Shown in pieces: positions 16,160-25,708 of a stretch of DNA of 52,817 nt (its first letter is position 1; every line of letters starts with the position of its first letter). Source of the DNA: Tissierellia bacterium (GTDB lineage Bacteria > Bacillota > Clostridia > Tissierellales > Tepidimicrobiaceae); assembly GCA_012728075.1 (NCBI GenBank), contig JAAYFV010000089.1, positions 1-52,817 of the forward strand, given 5' to 3'. A program made the translations under genes and the position numbers. The notes beneath the pieces were generated by a model. That model was not told where the DNA came from and did no database searches. It was given only the letters and a program-made list of their open reading frames with translations.

Positions 16160-17243
16160 CTATTTTATAATACCTATATTTGTTCCTCATTTAGGCTGTC
16201 CTCATGATTGTGTTTTTTGCAATCAAAAAAGAATAACTGGGTTATCTACTGATGTAAATTCTGATGATGTACACAGGATAATAGAAGAACATATGGCTAC
16301 TTTTCCAAGTGGCGATAAACATGTAGAAGTTGCTTTTTATGGTGGAAGTTTTACAGGTATAGATAAAAAGGTTCAAATAGAATTGTTATCTGTACCATTA
16401 AAATATAAAAACAAAAAGATGATTCATGGGATTCGATTGTCTACAAGACCAGATTATATTGATAGGGATGTATTAGATTTGCTTAAGGAATACAAGGTGG
16501 ATACTATAGAATTAGGAGTTCAATCTTTGGTGGATGATGTGTTAAATAAAAGTGGTAGAGGGCACAATAGTCAAGATGTATATAGAGCAGTACAGTTGAT
16601 TAAAAATTACGAATTTAATTTAGGATTACAAATGATGATTGGTCTTATTGGAGACAGTAGGGAAAAGTCCATATATACTGCCAAAGAATTTGTAAAAATA
16701 AATCCTTATTGTGTAAGGATTTATCCTACATTGGTAATAAAAGATACTTATCTAGAAAAATTATATAGAGAGCAACATTATAAACCTTTGTCCCTTGATC
16801 AGGCTGTAGATATGACCACAGATTTATTAATGCTTTTTGAATATAATAATATCCATGTAATACGTGTAGGATTACAACCTACAGATAATATAACATTAGG
16901 AAGAGATGTAATAGATGGACCTTTTCATCCTTCTTTTAGACAATTAGTAGAATCTAATATATATAGGATTATTTTGGATGATTTACTGATAAATTGTGAG
17001 GAAGGATTATTGAGAGGAAATATAATGAAGATTGAATCTAATAACCATAATATATCTAATATAGCAGGGCAAAGTTCTTATAACAAAAAGTATTTTATCC
17101 AGAAGTATGGATTCAAAGATATTAAGATTTACGAAAGGAATATTCCCCTAGAAGATATTATTATAAATATAGGGAATTTTTACTATAGGATGAATAGAAA
17201 AAAAGCTATTGAGAAGTATTTAAAATCTAAATCTATAATATAA
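16149..17243 (+). CDS. Elp3-like radical SAM protein
   Basis: A 364 aa radical SAM enzyme. CPHDCVFC near 17-24 is the Cx3Cx2C cluster motif, followed by VAFYGGSFTG, GIRLSTRPDYI and ELGVQSLVDDVL, the pattern of the Elp3/YhcC group. The C-terminal acetyltransferase domain of full Elp3 is missing, as is usual for the clostridial genes found between rnc and smc. Substrate is unknown; tRNA modification is a plausible inference only. ATG 16149 is preceded by AGGTG inside the end of rnc. Confidence 0.85.
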   Translation: MSNNYFIIPIFVPHLGCPHDCVFCNQKRITGLSTDVNSDDVHRIIEEHMATFPSGDKHVEVAFYGGSFTGIDKKVQIELLSVPLKYKNKKMIHGIRLSTRPDYIDRDVLDLLKEYKVDTIELGVQSLVDDVLNKSGRGHNSQDVYRAVQLIKNYEFNLGLQMMIGLIGDSREKSIYTAKEFVKINPYCVRIYPTLVIKDTYLEKLYREQHYKPLSLDQAVDMTTDLLMLFEYNNIHVIRVGLQPTDNITLGRDVIDGPFHPSFRQLVESNIYRIILDDLLINCEEGLLRGNIMKIESNNHNISNIAGQSSYNKKYFIQKYGFKDIKIYERNIPLEDIIINIGNFYYRMNRKKAIEKYLKSKSII

Positions 17244-17260
17244 ATTAAGAGGTGTTTAAT

Positions 17261-20200
17261 TTGCACTTAAAAAAAGTTGAAATACGAGGCTTTAAGTCCT
17301 TTGCTGATAAAATTGAAATAGATTTTGAAGAAGGTATTACAGCTATTGTAGGACCTAATGGTAGTGGAAAGAGCAATATTTCTGATGCTATTAGATGGGC
17401 CTTAGGAGAACAAAGTGTAAAAACCCTAAGGGGTAACAAAATGGAGGATATTATATTCTCTGGTACAGATAAGAGGAAAGCATTGGGATATGCTGAAGTT
17501 AATATAATATTTGATAATAAGGATGGTATTATACCTATCGATTATCAAGAAGTAGCTATTACTAGAAGAATGTTTCGTTCTGGGGAATCTGAGTATTATT
17601 TAAATAAAAATTCCTGTAGACTAAAGGATATTAGGGAAATTCTTATGGATACAGGAATAGGTAAGGACGGTTATTCCATAGTTGGACAAGGGAAAGTTGA
17701 TGAGATACTTAGTAGTAGGCCAGAGGATAGAAGGAATATATTTGAAGAAGCAGCTGGAATAGTTAAGTATAAATCTAAAAAAGAAGAGGCTGAAAAAAAG
17801 CTTGAAAAAACCCAAGAAAATTTAATTAGGATAAAGGATATTATAATTGAATTAGAAAAACAAACAGAGCATCTTAAAGAGCAATCGGAAAAAGCCAATG
17901 TTTTTCTACAACTATCCCATAGACTTAAAAATTTAGAAGTTAATATATATATTAGGGATATTAAAAGGATTGATGAGGAATTAAAACTAATCCAAAGAGA
18001 GATAGAAAATTTTGCTGAAGATATGGGGAAAAAGAAAAAAGAAAAAGATGAAATCGAATCTAAGTTTAACTTAATGAAAACTAGAATAGATGAAATAGAT
18101 TTAAATATAGATAAAGTGCAAAGGGAAAAAATAGAACTTTTAAATCGATTGAATGAAAACAAAAATAACATAAAGATACTTGAAGAAAAACGTAAATTTT
18201 ATATTAAAGATGTAGATAGGATAAATAAGGATATAATTGATTTAAAAATGCATATGAAAGAATTGATAAGGAAAAGCAAGGATTTTGATATGGAAATTTT
18301 AGATGATAAAAAGTTACTTGAGACCTTGAAGTTTAGTTTTGAACAAAAGAATGCAGAACTTAATAAAACAAATGACCAAATGCAATTAGAGGAAATAGAT
18401 ATAGAGAAAGAAAAAAATAAACTAATTACTTTTTATAATGGAATAATGGAAATCAAAGGTAAGATAAATAATTTGGAAAGCTTTGAGGAAAATATATATA
18501 AAAGGATATATCAATTAGAAAAAGAAATTAGCACTTTGGAAATAGCAATAAAAGAATATAAGCAATCGTTAGAGAAAATAGAACAATTGGAAATTAAAAA
18601 AAATGATCTAATAGTATCCTATAATAAGTCCATAACAAACTATAGACTTAAGGATGATAATTACAAAAATCAACTAGATAATATATATAGGAAATTAAAT
18701 AACAATAAAGTAGAATTACAAGGGAAGATATCAAATTACAATTTATTAAAAAACATGCAAGAGGATTATGAAGGATATTTTAAAAGTGTAAAAAATTTGA
18801 TGATAGCATATAAAAAAGATGAAATACTAAATGGAAAATTGGTAGGACTTGTGGCGGATTTAATAAGTGTAGAAGAAAGATACGAGAAAGCTGTAGACGT
18901 GGCATTAGGTGGAAGTTTACAAAACGTAGTTACATGGGATGAAGAGGATGCAAAATTTATTATAGAATATTTGAGAAAAAACAACTTAGGTAGAGTAACT
19001 TTTTTGCCCTTGACTACTATAAGAGGTAGTACTATTAATATTAATTCAAAAGATAGAGAGGACCTAAAGATAATAGGTTTAGGCTCGGAATTGGTTAAAT
19101 ATAATGTTAAATATAAAAATATTGTTGAATATTTACTAGGAAGAACTATAGTTGTTGAAAAACTTGATGATGCTACTTCTGTGGCTAGTAGATTTAATTA
19201 TAGGTATAGAATAGTTACTTTGGAAGGAGATATAATAAACACTGGGGGATCAATGACTGGTGGTAGTATGAATAGATCTAGCGGTAATCTTTTAAATAGA
19301 GGTTATAGGCTGGGAAAACTCAAAAATGAGATAAATGATTTAACAGAAATTCAAAGAAAACTTGAAAGAGAAAAAAAAGATATTCAACTTAAGCAAGAAG
19401 AAAATATTAAACAATTAGCTCAATATGAAGAGCTATTACAAAGTTTGAATATTGAAATAGTTAAGCTGGAAAATCAAAAGAATAATATTGCTAACCAAAT
19501 GAAAAATGCTAATGATTCTATTTTTAAATGTAAAGAGGAAATATCTAAATTAAATCAAGAGCTAAAGGATATAGAACAAGAGAAGGAAGATTTAAAAAGT
19601 AAATCGAATATTTATGAAATAGAAAATCAAAATATCAAAAGTAATATAGAAATCCTTATGGAACAATTTGAATCCATTAAGGAAATTAAAGAAATGCTAG
19701 TTAAGGAAGTAACAGATTTAAATATTCAGATAAATTTATTAGAAAATAAATTGCTGAATAAGGAAGAGAAAAAATGTAGTATTCAACAAGAGTTAGAAGA
19801 TTTAAAGGTATTAATAGAAAAGAAAAAAATAGAACTTAAAAATTTAACAAATGAGATAGAAAATACGGATATTCTCATGGATTCCACAAATGAAAATATC
19901 GATAAATTAGTTGCACTAGAGGAGGACAAGGATAAGCAATTAAATTTTTTACAAAATAAACGGTCTGAGGGAATGAAAGATTACTATATTCATCAAAATC
20001 AGCTAAAGAAGGTTAATGATGATTTAAATCAATTGGAAAAAATTAAAAATAAATATGAAGTAAAAGAAGCTAAAAACATGGTTCAATTAGAAAATATAAA
20101 ATTAAGGCTAAAAGAGGATTATGAGCTTTCTTTTCAAGAAGCATTGGATTTATGGATCGAAATAGACAATATGGATAAAGCTGTTTTAGAGGTAAAAAAA

Positions 20201-20839
20201 TTACAAGAAGATATAAAAGGACTTGGAAATGTAAATTTAAATTCCATTGAAGAATATAAGGCTTCTAGGGATAGATTAGAATTTTTAACAAAACAAAAAG
20301 ATGATTTACTTGCTGCTAAAGCTAATCTAAAAAAAGTAATTAAAGATATGGATAAGAAAATGGAGGAACAGTTCTTAATTAGTTTTAATGAAATAAGGGA
20401 TAATTTTAATCAAATTTTTAGCACACTGTTCCATGGAGGAAAAGCCGATTTGATTTTAGAGGATGAGGATAATATTCTTACTTGTGGAGTAGAAATAAAA
20501 GCTCAACCACCAGGAAAAAAATTACAAAACCTTTCATTACTTTCTGGAGGTGAAAAATCGCTGACAGCAGTAGCGTTATTATTTGCAATAATACAAACTA
20601 AACCAACTCCTTTTTGTATATTAGATGAAATTGATGCAGCATTAGATGAAGCTAATATAAATAGATATACGAATTATCTTAAGAGTTTATCTAACAATAC
20701 TCAGTTTATAATTATAACCCACAGGAAAAGTACTATGGAAATTGCAGATATATTATATGGTGTAACCATGGAAGAAGAAGGGGTCAGTAAAATTATCTCT
20801 GTAAAATTAACAGATGATTTAGATGAAATAGCTAGCTAG
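17261..20839 (+). CDS. smc: Chromosome segregation ATPase SMC
   Basis: Structural maintenance of chromosomes protein; with ScpA and ScpB it forms the condensin that organises replicated chromosomes. The 1192 aa protein has Walker A GPNGSGKS near 30, a first coiled coil of about 170-520, the hinge from GLVADLISVEERYEK near 528 to GGSMTGGS near 661, a second coiled coil, the ABC signature LLSGGEKSLTA near 1092 and Walker B ILDEIDAALDEAN near 1119. Start is TTG 17261, 6 bases after AGAGGTG. ftsY follows directly, as in B. subtilis. Stop is TAG. Confidence 0.98.
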   Translation: MHLKKVEIRGFKSFADKIEIDFEEGITAIVGPNGSGKSNISDAIRWALGEQSVKTLRGNKMEDIIFSGTDKRKALGYAEVNIIFDNKDGIIPIDYQEVAITRRMFRSGESEYYLNKNSCRLKDIREILMDTGIGKDGYSIVGQGKVDEILSSRPEDRRNIFEEAAGIVKYKSKKEEAEKKLEKTQENLIRIKDIIIELEKQTEHLKEQSEKANVFLQLSHRLKNLEVNIYIRDIKRIDEELKLIQREIENFAEDMGKKKKEKDEIESKFNLMKTRIDEIDLNIDKVQREKIELLNRLNENKNNIKILEEKRKFYIKDVDRINKDIIDLKMHMKELIRKSKDFDMEILDDKKLLETLKFSFEQKNAELNKTNDQMQLEEIDIEKEKNKLITFYNGIMEIKGKINNLESFEENIYKRIYQLEKEISTLEIAIKEYKQSLEKIEQLEIKKNDLIVSYNKSITNYRLKDDNYKNQLDNIYRKLNNNKVELQGKISNYNLLKNMQEDYEGYFKSVKNLMIAYKKDEILNGKLVGLVADLISVEERYEKAVDVALGGSLQNVVTWDEEDAKFIIEYLRKNNLGRVTFLPLTTIRGSTININSKDREDLKIIGLGSELVKYNVKYKNIVEYLLGRTIVVEKLDDATSVASRFNYRYRIVTLEGDIINTGGSMTGGSMNRSSGNLLNRGYRLGKLKNEINDLTEIQRKLEREKKDIQLKQEENIKQLAQYEELLQSLNIEIVKLENQKNNIANQMKNANDSIFKCKEEISKLNQELKDIEQEKEDLKSKSNIYEIENQNIKSNIEILMEQFESIKEIKEMLVKEVTDLNIQINLLENKLLNKEEKKCSIQQELEDLKVLIEKKKIELKNLTNEIENTDILMDSTNENIDKLVALEEDKDKQLNFLQNKRSEGMKDYYIHQNQLKKVNDDLNQLEKIKNKYEVKEAKNMVQLENIKLRLKEDYELSFQEALDLWIEIDNMDKAVLEVKKLQEDIKGLGNVNLNSIEEYKASRDRLEFLTKQKDDLLAAKANLKKVIKDMDKKMEEQFLISFNEIRDNFNQIFSTLFHGGKADLILEDEDNILTCGVEIKAQPPGKKLQNLSLLSGGEKSLTAVALLFAIIQTKPTPFCILDEIDAALDEANINRYTNYLKSLSNNTQFIIITHRKSTMEIADILYGVTMEEEGVSKIISVKLTDDLDEIAS

Positions 20840-20849
20840 GAGGAAAAAT

Positions 20850-21929
20850 ATGTTCAAAAATTTGTTTAAACGAAATAAAAAAAATGAAAATGAAAATAAG
20901 GATAAGGCAAAATTATATAAACAGGATGTAGCAGAAGATAAATTAAAAGAGGATTATTATTTAGAGGAAAAAACAGATGGGAAAAAAGAAAATGCTAATG
21001 AAGACAAATCTAAACAAGGTTTTTTTGAAAAATTAATGCATGGATTGGATAAAACTAGGAAAGAGATGACTAATAGGATTGATAATGTTTTAAAATCCTA
21101 TACTAAAATAGACGAGGAATTGTTTGATGATTTAGAGGAAATATTGGTAACTGCAGATGTGGGAATAAAAACTACCATGAAGATTACCGATAGACTAAAG
21201 GATAGGGTTAAGGAAGAAAAAATTAAGGATCCTGAATTAATTAGAGATTTATTAAAGGATGAAATAAGGAATTTAATGATCCAATCTGAAGAAAAAAACA
21301 AATTGATATTAGAACCGTCTCCTGCTGTAATATTGGTTGTAGGGGTTAATGGGGTTGGTAAAACAACTACCATAGGTAAATTAGCTTATAATTTAAAGAA
21401 AAAGGGTAAGAAAGTTATAATTGCTGCAGGAGATACTTTTAGGGCAGCTGCTATTGAACAACTTGAAGAATGGGGAAATAGGGCTGGAGCTGATATTATA
21501 GCCCATAACGAAGGAGCTGATCCTGCTGCAGTTATATTTGATGGAATCCAGGCATCAAAGGCCCGTAAAGGTGATGTATTAATATGTGATACTGCTGGAA
21601 GGCTACACAATAAAAAAAATTTGATGAATGAACTTAATAAAATATTTCGTGTAGTAGAAAGAGAGTACCCTGAGGCTCAAAAAGAAGTTTTATTAGTATT
21701 AGATGCAACCACTGGACAAAATGCTATATCTCAAGCTAAAGTATTTAAGGAAGTTTGTGATATTACTGGCGTGGCTTTAACTAAATTGGATGGGACGGCA
21801 AAAGGTGGAGTAGTAATTGCTCTACAATCGGAATTAGGTTTACCAGTAAAACTTGTAGGAGTAGGAGAAGGAATAGAAGATTTACAACCTTTTAGCACTG
21901 ATGATTTTGTTGAAGCTATTTTCGGATAA
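20850..21929 (+). CDS. ftsY: Signal recognition particle receptor FtsY
   Basis: SRP receptor GTPase that docks Ffh-ribosome complexes at the membrane. The 359 aa protein has a very charged N-terminal region (about 1-60, Lys/Glu/Asn rich), an N domain, then the G domain with GVNGVGKTTTIGKLA near 163, GDTFRAAA, DTAGRLHNKKNLM and TKLDGTAKGG. AGGAGG lies before ATG 20850, 10 bases after smc. A promoter and hairpin separate it from ylxM-ffh, so SRP and its receptor may be transcribed separately. Confidence 0.98.
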   Translation: MFKNLFKRNKKNENENKDKAKLYKQDVAEDKLKEDYYLEEKTDGKKENANEDKSKQGFFEKLMHGLDKTRKEMTNRIDNVLKSYTKIDEELFDDLEEILVTADVGIKTTMKITDRLKDRVKEEKIKDPELIRDLLKDEIRNLMIQSEEKNKLILEPSPAVILVVGVNGVGKTTTIGKLAYNLKKKGKKVIIAAGDTFRAAAIEQLEEWGNRAGADIIAHNEGADPAAVIFDGIQASKARKGDVLICDTAGRLHNKKNLMNELNKIFRVVEREYPEAQKEVLLVLDATTGQNAISQAKVFKEVCDITGVALTKLDGTAKGGVVIALQSELGLPVKLVGVGEGIEDLQPFSTDDFVEAIFG

Positions 21930-21958
21930 AATAATTTGATTTATTTTTCAATTATATA

Positions 21959-21987
21959 TTGACAAATTTTAAAAATTATAATAGAAT
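21959..21987 (+). promoter_or_regulatory. Promoter for ylxM-ffh
   Basis: Exact TTGACA (21959-21964), 17-base spacer, TAGAAT (21982-21987). A TATAAT at 21977-21982 is an alternative -10 with too short a spacer. The predicted start falls inside the hairpin that follows. Confidence 0.6.
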
Positions 21988-22021
21988 AGCACTGTCAAGC
22001 AAAAAGCTTGACAGTGCTATT
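21985..22021 (+). terminator. 16-base-pair hairpin before ylxM
   Basis: 21985-22000 pairs perfectly with 22006-22021 around an AAAAA loop. It overlaps the ylxM -10 and start region. It could terminate ftsY transcripts, though the T tail is short, or form a stable 5' end or an operator. Confidence 0.55.
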
Positions 22022-22036
22022 TAGATTGGTGATAAA

Positions 22037-22420
22037 ATGGTTAAAAAGTTAGTAGAGATTGGTATATTATTTGATTTTTATGGGAAATTGCTAAGTGAAA
22101 GTCAATATGATATTGTGGAATTATACTATATCCATGATCTATCTCTTACAGAAATAGGTGAAGAATTAGGTATAAGTCGTCAAGCTGTATATGATACTCT
22201 TAAGCGAGCAGAGCATAAGTTATATGAATACGAAGATATACTTGGTCTTGTAAGTAAATTTAATTCTAGCAATAGGGACATAAAAAAAATTGCTAATATA
22301 ATAGATGAGATAGAAAGGGAATCTAAAGATATAGATAATAAAAAAATAGAACAGAAGGCAAAAGAATTACAGGATATAGTTAGTAGATTAATAGATAATA
22401 GCCGGGAGGTCGTAGATTGA
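22037..22420 (+). CDS. ylxM: YlxM, UPF0122 family DNA-binding-like protein
   Basis: A 127 aa protein with a sigma-70 region 4-like helix-turn-helix (LSLTEIGEELGISRQAVYDTL near 34-54) and a helical, charged C-terminal tail. YlxM homologues interact with the SRP and modulate it in streptococci. The gene sits directly before ffh and overlaps it by one base (TGATG), implying translational coupling. Start ATG 22037 has a GGTGAT binding site. Confidence 0.92.
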   Translation: MVKKLVEIGILFDFYGKLLSESQYDIVELYYIHDLSLTEIGEELGISRQAVYDTLKRAEHKLYEYEDILGLVSKFNSSNRDIKKIANIIDEIERESKDIDNKKIEQKAKELQDIVSRLIDNSREVVD

Positions 22421-23760
22421 TGGTATTTGAAAGCTTATCCGAAAAGTTACAAAATGCATTAGGTAAACTGAAAGGTAAAGGAAAACTTTCAGAAAAAGAT
22501 GTGGATATAGCTATGCGAGAGGTAAGATTGGCCCTCTTGGAGGCTGATGTTAATTTTAAAGTGGTAAAAGATTTTGTAAACAAAGTAAAAACAAGGGCTG
22601 TTGGTGCAGAAGTTATGGAAAGTTTAACTCCTGGGCAACAGGTAGTAAAAATTGTAAACGAAGAATTAACTAATCTAATGGGAGAAAAAGAAGAAAAATT
22701 AAATTTATCACCAACACCGCCAACAGTAATTCTTATGTGTGGATTACAAGGTGCAGGTAAAACTACAACATCTGGAAAATTGGCTTATAATCTTAAAAAA
22801 CAGAATAAGAAACCTTTATTAGTTGCTTGTGATGTATATAGGCCTGCAGCTATAAAACAATTGGAAGTAGTTGGAGAGCGAGTTGGAGTGCCTGTTTTCT
22901 CAATGGGAGATAAAAAAAATCCAGTGGATATTGCCAAAGCAGCTATGGAATATGGAAGAAAAAATAGTAATGATTGTATTATAATAGATACTGCAGGCAG
23001 ACTTCATATTGATGAAGAACTTATGGATGAGCTTAAAAATATTCAAGCTGCCGTTAATCCTCAGGAGGTTTTATTAGTAGTTGATGCCATGACTGGTCAA
23101 GATGCAGTTAATGTGGCAGAAAGTTTCAATGACATATTAGATATTACTGGAATAATTTTGACCAAATTAGATGGGGATGCTAGAGGAGGTGCAGCTTTAT
23201 CTATTAGAGCTGTTACTGGTAAACCCATAAAATTTGTTGGTATGGGTGAAAAAATAGACCAGTTGGAACCTTTCCACCCTGATAGAATGGCCTCTAGGAT
23301 ATTAGGCATGGGGGATGTTTTAAGCCTAATAGAAAAGGCTCAAGCCTCAATTGATGAGAAAAAGGCATTAGAATTGGAGAAAAAAATTCGTTCTCAACAA
23401 TTTACCCTTGATGATTTTTTAGATCAATTAGATCAGATGAAAAACTTAGGACCTTTAGATGAATTGATAGGTATGATTCCTGGGGTCAATGCCAAAGCTA
23501 TGAAAGGATTAAATGTAGATGAGAAGGAAATAGTTAAGATACAAGCTATTATACAGTCTATGACCCCTGATGAAAGGGAAAACCCTGTTATTATTGATAG
23601 TAGTAGAAGAAAAAGGATTGCAATGGGTAGTGGAACAAATGTACAAGATGTAAATAGGCTTTTAAAACAGTTTAAAGAGACTAAGAAAATGATGAAGCGA
23701 TTTAATGATATGGAAAAAACCATGAAGAAAAAAGGGAAATTTGGGTTCCCCTTTTTCTAG
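22420..23760 (+). CDS. ffh: Signal recognition particle protein Ffh
   Basis: SRP54 homologue: binds signal sequences and 4.5S/6S RNA and delivers ribosomes to FtsY. The 446 aa protein has the N domain, G domain with GLQGAGKTTTSGKLA near 107, DTAGRLHIDEELM and TKLDGDARGGAALS, then the methionine-rich M domain (MKNLGPLDELIGMIPG onwards). I chose ATG 22420; TTG 22417 is also possible and would add one residue. GGGAGG lies 10 bases upstream. Stop is TAG. Confidence 0.98.
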   Translation: MVFESLSEKLQNALGKLKGKGKLSEKDVDIAMREVRLALLEADVNFKVVKDFVNKVKTRAVGAEVMESLTPGQQVVKIVNEELTNLMGEKEEKLNLSPTPPTVILMCGLQGAGKTTTSGKLAYNLKKQNKKPLLVACDVYRPAAIKQLEVVGERVGVPVFSMGDKKNPVDIAKAAMEYGRKNSNDCIIIDTAGRLHIDEELMDELKNIQAAVNPQEVLLVVDAMTGQDAVNVAESFNDILDITGIILTKLDGDARGGAALSIRAVTGKPIKFVGMGEKIDQLEPFHPDRMASRILGMGDVLSLIEKAQASIDEKKALELEKKIRSQQFTLDDFLDQLDQMKNLGPLDELIGMIPGVNAKAMKGLNVDEKEIVKIQAIIQSMTPDERENPVIIDSSRRKRIAMGSGTNVQDVNRLLKQFKETKKMMKRFNDMEKTMKKKGKFGFPFF

Positions 23761-23791
23761 ATAGATATTTTAAACAGCAGGAGGTGAAAAT

Positions 23792-24064
23792 ATGGCAGTT
23801 AAAATTAGATTAAGAAGAATGGGTGCTAAGAAGAACCCTTTTTATAGAATTGTAGTTGCTGATTCTCGTTCCCCAAGAGATGGGAGATTTATTGAAGAAA
23901 TAGGCTATTACAGTCCTTTAACTGAGCCTAAGACGATTAAAATAGATGATGAAAAGGCTACAAAATGGTTGAATAATGGTGCCAAACCAACAGATACAGT
24001 TGATAGATTGTTTAGAGAAAATGGCATATATGATAAGCTTAAGGATAAGTCAACAGAAGAATAA
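23792..24064 (+). CDS. rpsP: 30S ribosomal protein S16
   Basis: A 90 aa small-subunit protein with the standard start [20 protein letters not shown] and the [14 protein letters not shown] motif. AGGAGGTG precedes ATG 23792. It belongs to the ffh-rpsP-khpA-rimM-trmD-rplS group conserved across Bacillota. Confidence 0.98.
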   Translation: MAVKIRLRRMGAKKNPFYRIVVADSRSPRDGRFIEEIGYYSPLTEPKTIKIDDEKATKWLNNGAKPTDTVDRLFRENGIYDKLKDKSTEE

Positions 24065-24086
24065 TTTCTAGGAGGTGCTAATAAGA

Positions 24087-24317
24087 ATGGGTGAACTAGT
24101 AGAGATAATAGCAAAAGCACTTGTAGATAATCCTGATGAAGTAGAGGTAAATGAAATTGAAGGTACACAATCAGTAATAATTGAGTTAAAGGTTGCTGAA
24201 GAAGACATGGGAAAGGTAATTGGTAAACAAGGTAGAATTGCAAAGGCTATTAGAACAGTAGTAAAAGCAGCTGCTATTAAAGAAAACAAAAGAGTAGTAG
24301 TAGAAATTATTCAATAG
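24087..24317 (+). CDS. khpA: KH-domain RNA-binding protein KhpA
   Basis: A 76 aa single KH-domain protein (YlqC family) with the GxxG RNA-binding loop in MGKVIGKQGRIAKAIR. In streptococci KhpA forms a complex with KhpB that controls cell elongation through RNA binding. The start ATG 24087 gives the family N-terminus MGELVEIIAK; it is 11 bases after GGAGG. A GTG at 24075 overlaps the binding site. It lies between rpsP and rimM as in B. subtilis. Stop is TAG. Confidence 0.93.
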   Translation: MGELVEIIAKALVDNPDEVEVNEIEGTQSVIIELKVAEEDMGKVIGKQGRIAKAIRTVVKAAAIKENKRVVVEIIQ

Positions 24318-24340
24318 AGGGGATTAGAATCTAATTCCCT
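24318..24340 (+). terminator. Hairpin between khpA and rimM, possible attenuator
   Basis: AGGGGATTAG (24318-24327) pairs with CTAATTCCCT (24331-24340), with one G-U pair and a 3-base loop. The following bases are TTATATTATATTTT, a mixed AT tail, so termination may be partial. Confidence 0.45.
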
Positions 24341-24367
24341 TTATATTATATTTTGGTGGGTGGAAAT

Positions 24368-24871
24368 ATGAACTATACTCAGGTAGGGAAAATAATAAAT
24401 ACCCATGGAGTTAAAGGTGAAGTAAAAGTTTATCCACTAACAAACAACATATATAGATTTGACCAGCTGAAAAAAGTTTATTTAGGTAAAGATAAATTAA
24501 AAGTTGAGGTTGAAAAAATTAGATACCATATAGAAATGGTTATAATTAAATTTATGGGAATTAACGACATAAATCAGATAATATCTTTTAAAGATGATTT
24601 CATCTATGTAGATGAAGAAGATAGAATAGAATTACCTGAAGGACATTATTTTATCTATGACATTATAGGATGTATTGTGTATAATACTCATGGAGAAAAA
24701 ATTGGTACTGTTGTAGATGTTATCCAATCAGCAAGTAATGATGTATATGTTGTGAAAGAATATGATATAGATAAAGAATATTTGATTCCAGCAATAAAGG
24801 AGTTTATTATTCATGTAGATGTTGATAAAAAAAAGATAATAATAGACCCAATTGAAGGAATGATAGAATGA
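24368..24871 (+). CDS. rimM: Ribosome maturation factor RimM
   Basis: Assists 30S head assembly by binding ribosomal protein S19. The 167 aa protein starts MNYTQVGKIINTHGVKGEVKVYP, the family signature, and contains the PRC-barrel half from about 95 onward (HYFIYDIIGC, then EYLIPAIKEFI). ATG 24368 is preceded by GGTGGGTGG. Its stop overlaps the trmD start (ATGA), so the two are translationally coupled. Confidence 0.96.
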   Translation: MNYTQVGKIINTHGVKGEVKVYPLTNNIYRFDQLKKVYLGKDKLKVEVEKIRYHIEMVIIKFMGINDINQIISFKDDFIYVDEEDRIELPEGHYFIYDIIGCIVYNTHGEKIGTVVDVIQSASNDVYVVKEYDIDKEYLIPAIKEFIIHVDVDKKKIIIDPIEGMIE

Positions 24872-25605
24872 GAATTGATGTGCTTACTCTATTCCCTGAG
24901 TTATTTGATAGTTTTGAGGAATGGAGTATAATAGGCAGAGCTATAGAAAAAGGCATATTTACCCTTAATAAAATAGATATTAGGGATTTCTCCAAAGATA
25001 AACACAAACGTGTAGATGATTATCCTTATGGAGGAGGCCCTGGAATGGTAATGAGACCTGAGCCTATATATGATGCTATATCTAGTGTAAAGAAGGATAA
25101 CTCCATAGTTATATATCTATCGCCCCAAGGGAAAAATTACAACCAAGAGTTAGCTAACATATTGGCTGAAAAGGAACATTTAATCCTTCTATGTGGCCAT
25201 TATGAAGGTGTAGACAATAGGATTATGGAACATTATATAGATATGGAAATTTCTATTGGAGATTATATATTAACTGGTGGAGAGATTCCTGCTATGGTCC
25301 TTATAGATTCTATTGTTAGATTGTTACCTGGAGCTTTAGGAAATAGGGAATCCATTGTAAATGAGTCCCATTACGATGGTTTACTTGAGTATCCTCAATA
25401 TACTAGGCCAAGAACTTTTAATAAAATATCTGTGCCAGATATTCTATTATCTGGGAATCATAAAAAGATTGAGGAGTGGCGTAGATATAAGGCTATAGAG
25501 ACTACCTATATAAAAAGGCCTGAGCTCTTAGATAAGCGTTTATTAACTAAGGAGGAAAAAGAAATACTTAAAGATATTAAGCAAAAATTAAAGGATAAAA
25601 ATTAG
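24868..25605 (+). CDS. trmD: tRNA (guanine37-N1)-methyltransferase TrmD
   Basis: Methylates G37 next to the tRNA anticodon, preventing +1 frameshifts; a homodimeric SPOUT enzyme with a trefoil knot. The 245 aa protein has MRIDVLTLFPELF, PYGGGPGMVMRPEP near 52-65, LLCGHYEGVDNRI, and the knot motif SIGDYILTGGEIPAMVLIDSI near 130-150. Start ATG overlaps the rimM stop. It ends in TAG before the separate rplS promoter. Confidence 0.98.
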   Translation: MRIDVLTLFPELFDSFEEWSIIGRAIEKGIFTLNKIDIRDFSKDKHKRVDDYPYGGGPGMVMRPEPIYDAISSVKKDNSIVIYLSPQGKNYNQELANILAEKEHLILLCGHYEGVDNRIMEHYIDMEISIGDYILTGGEIPAMVLIDSIVRLLPGALGNRESIVNESHYDGLLEYPQYTRPRTFNKISVPDILLSGNHKKIEEWRRYKAIETTYIKRPELLDKRLLTKEEKEILKDIKQKLKDKN

Positions 25606-25634
25606 TTGTATTTTGTATTTTCATATGCTATAAT
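25606..25634 (+). promoter_or_regulatory. Promoter for rplS
   Basis: TTGTAT (25606-25611), 17-base spacer, TATAAT (25629-25634) with an extended -10 TGC just before it. It gives rplS a leader of about 65 bases. Confidence 0.72.
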
Positions 25635-25640
25635 ACACAA

Positions 25641-25700
25641 GGTATAAGAAGTACGGACGGTCCTCTACCATAAGGTAAGAACGTCTAGGGAGAAGGGAGG
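25641..25700 (+). ncRNA. Probable L19 (rplS) mRNA leader
   Basis: About 60 bases of GC-richer, structured sequence lie between the rplS promoter and its binding site. GGACG near 25654 can pair with CGTCT near 25681, enclosing a short CTACC-loop-GGTA hairpin. A ribosomal L19 leader motif is known in low-GC Gram-positives; identity here rests on position and rough structure only. Confidence 0.45.
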
Positions 25701-25708
25701 TTTGAACA

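Noticed and set aside
17671-18171. Long open frame on the minus strand opposite smc, and similar ones opposite plsX, ylbJ, ftsY and hslV
   Set aside because: They lie wholly inside well-supported genes, have Ser/Phe/Ile-rich antisense composition, lack binding sites and show no family motifs.
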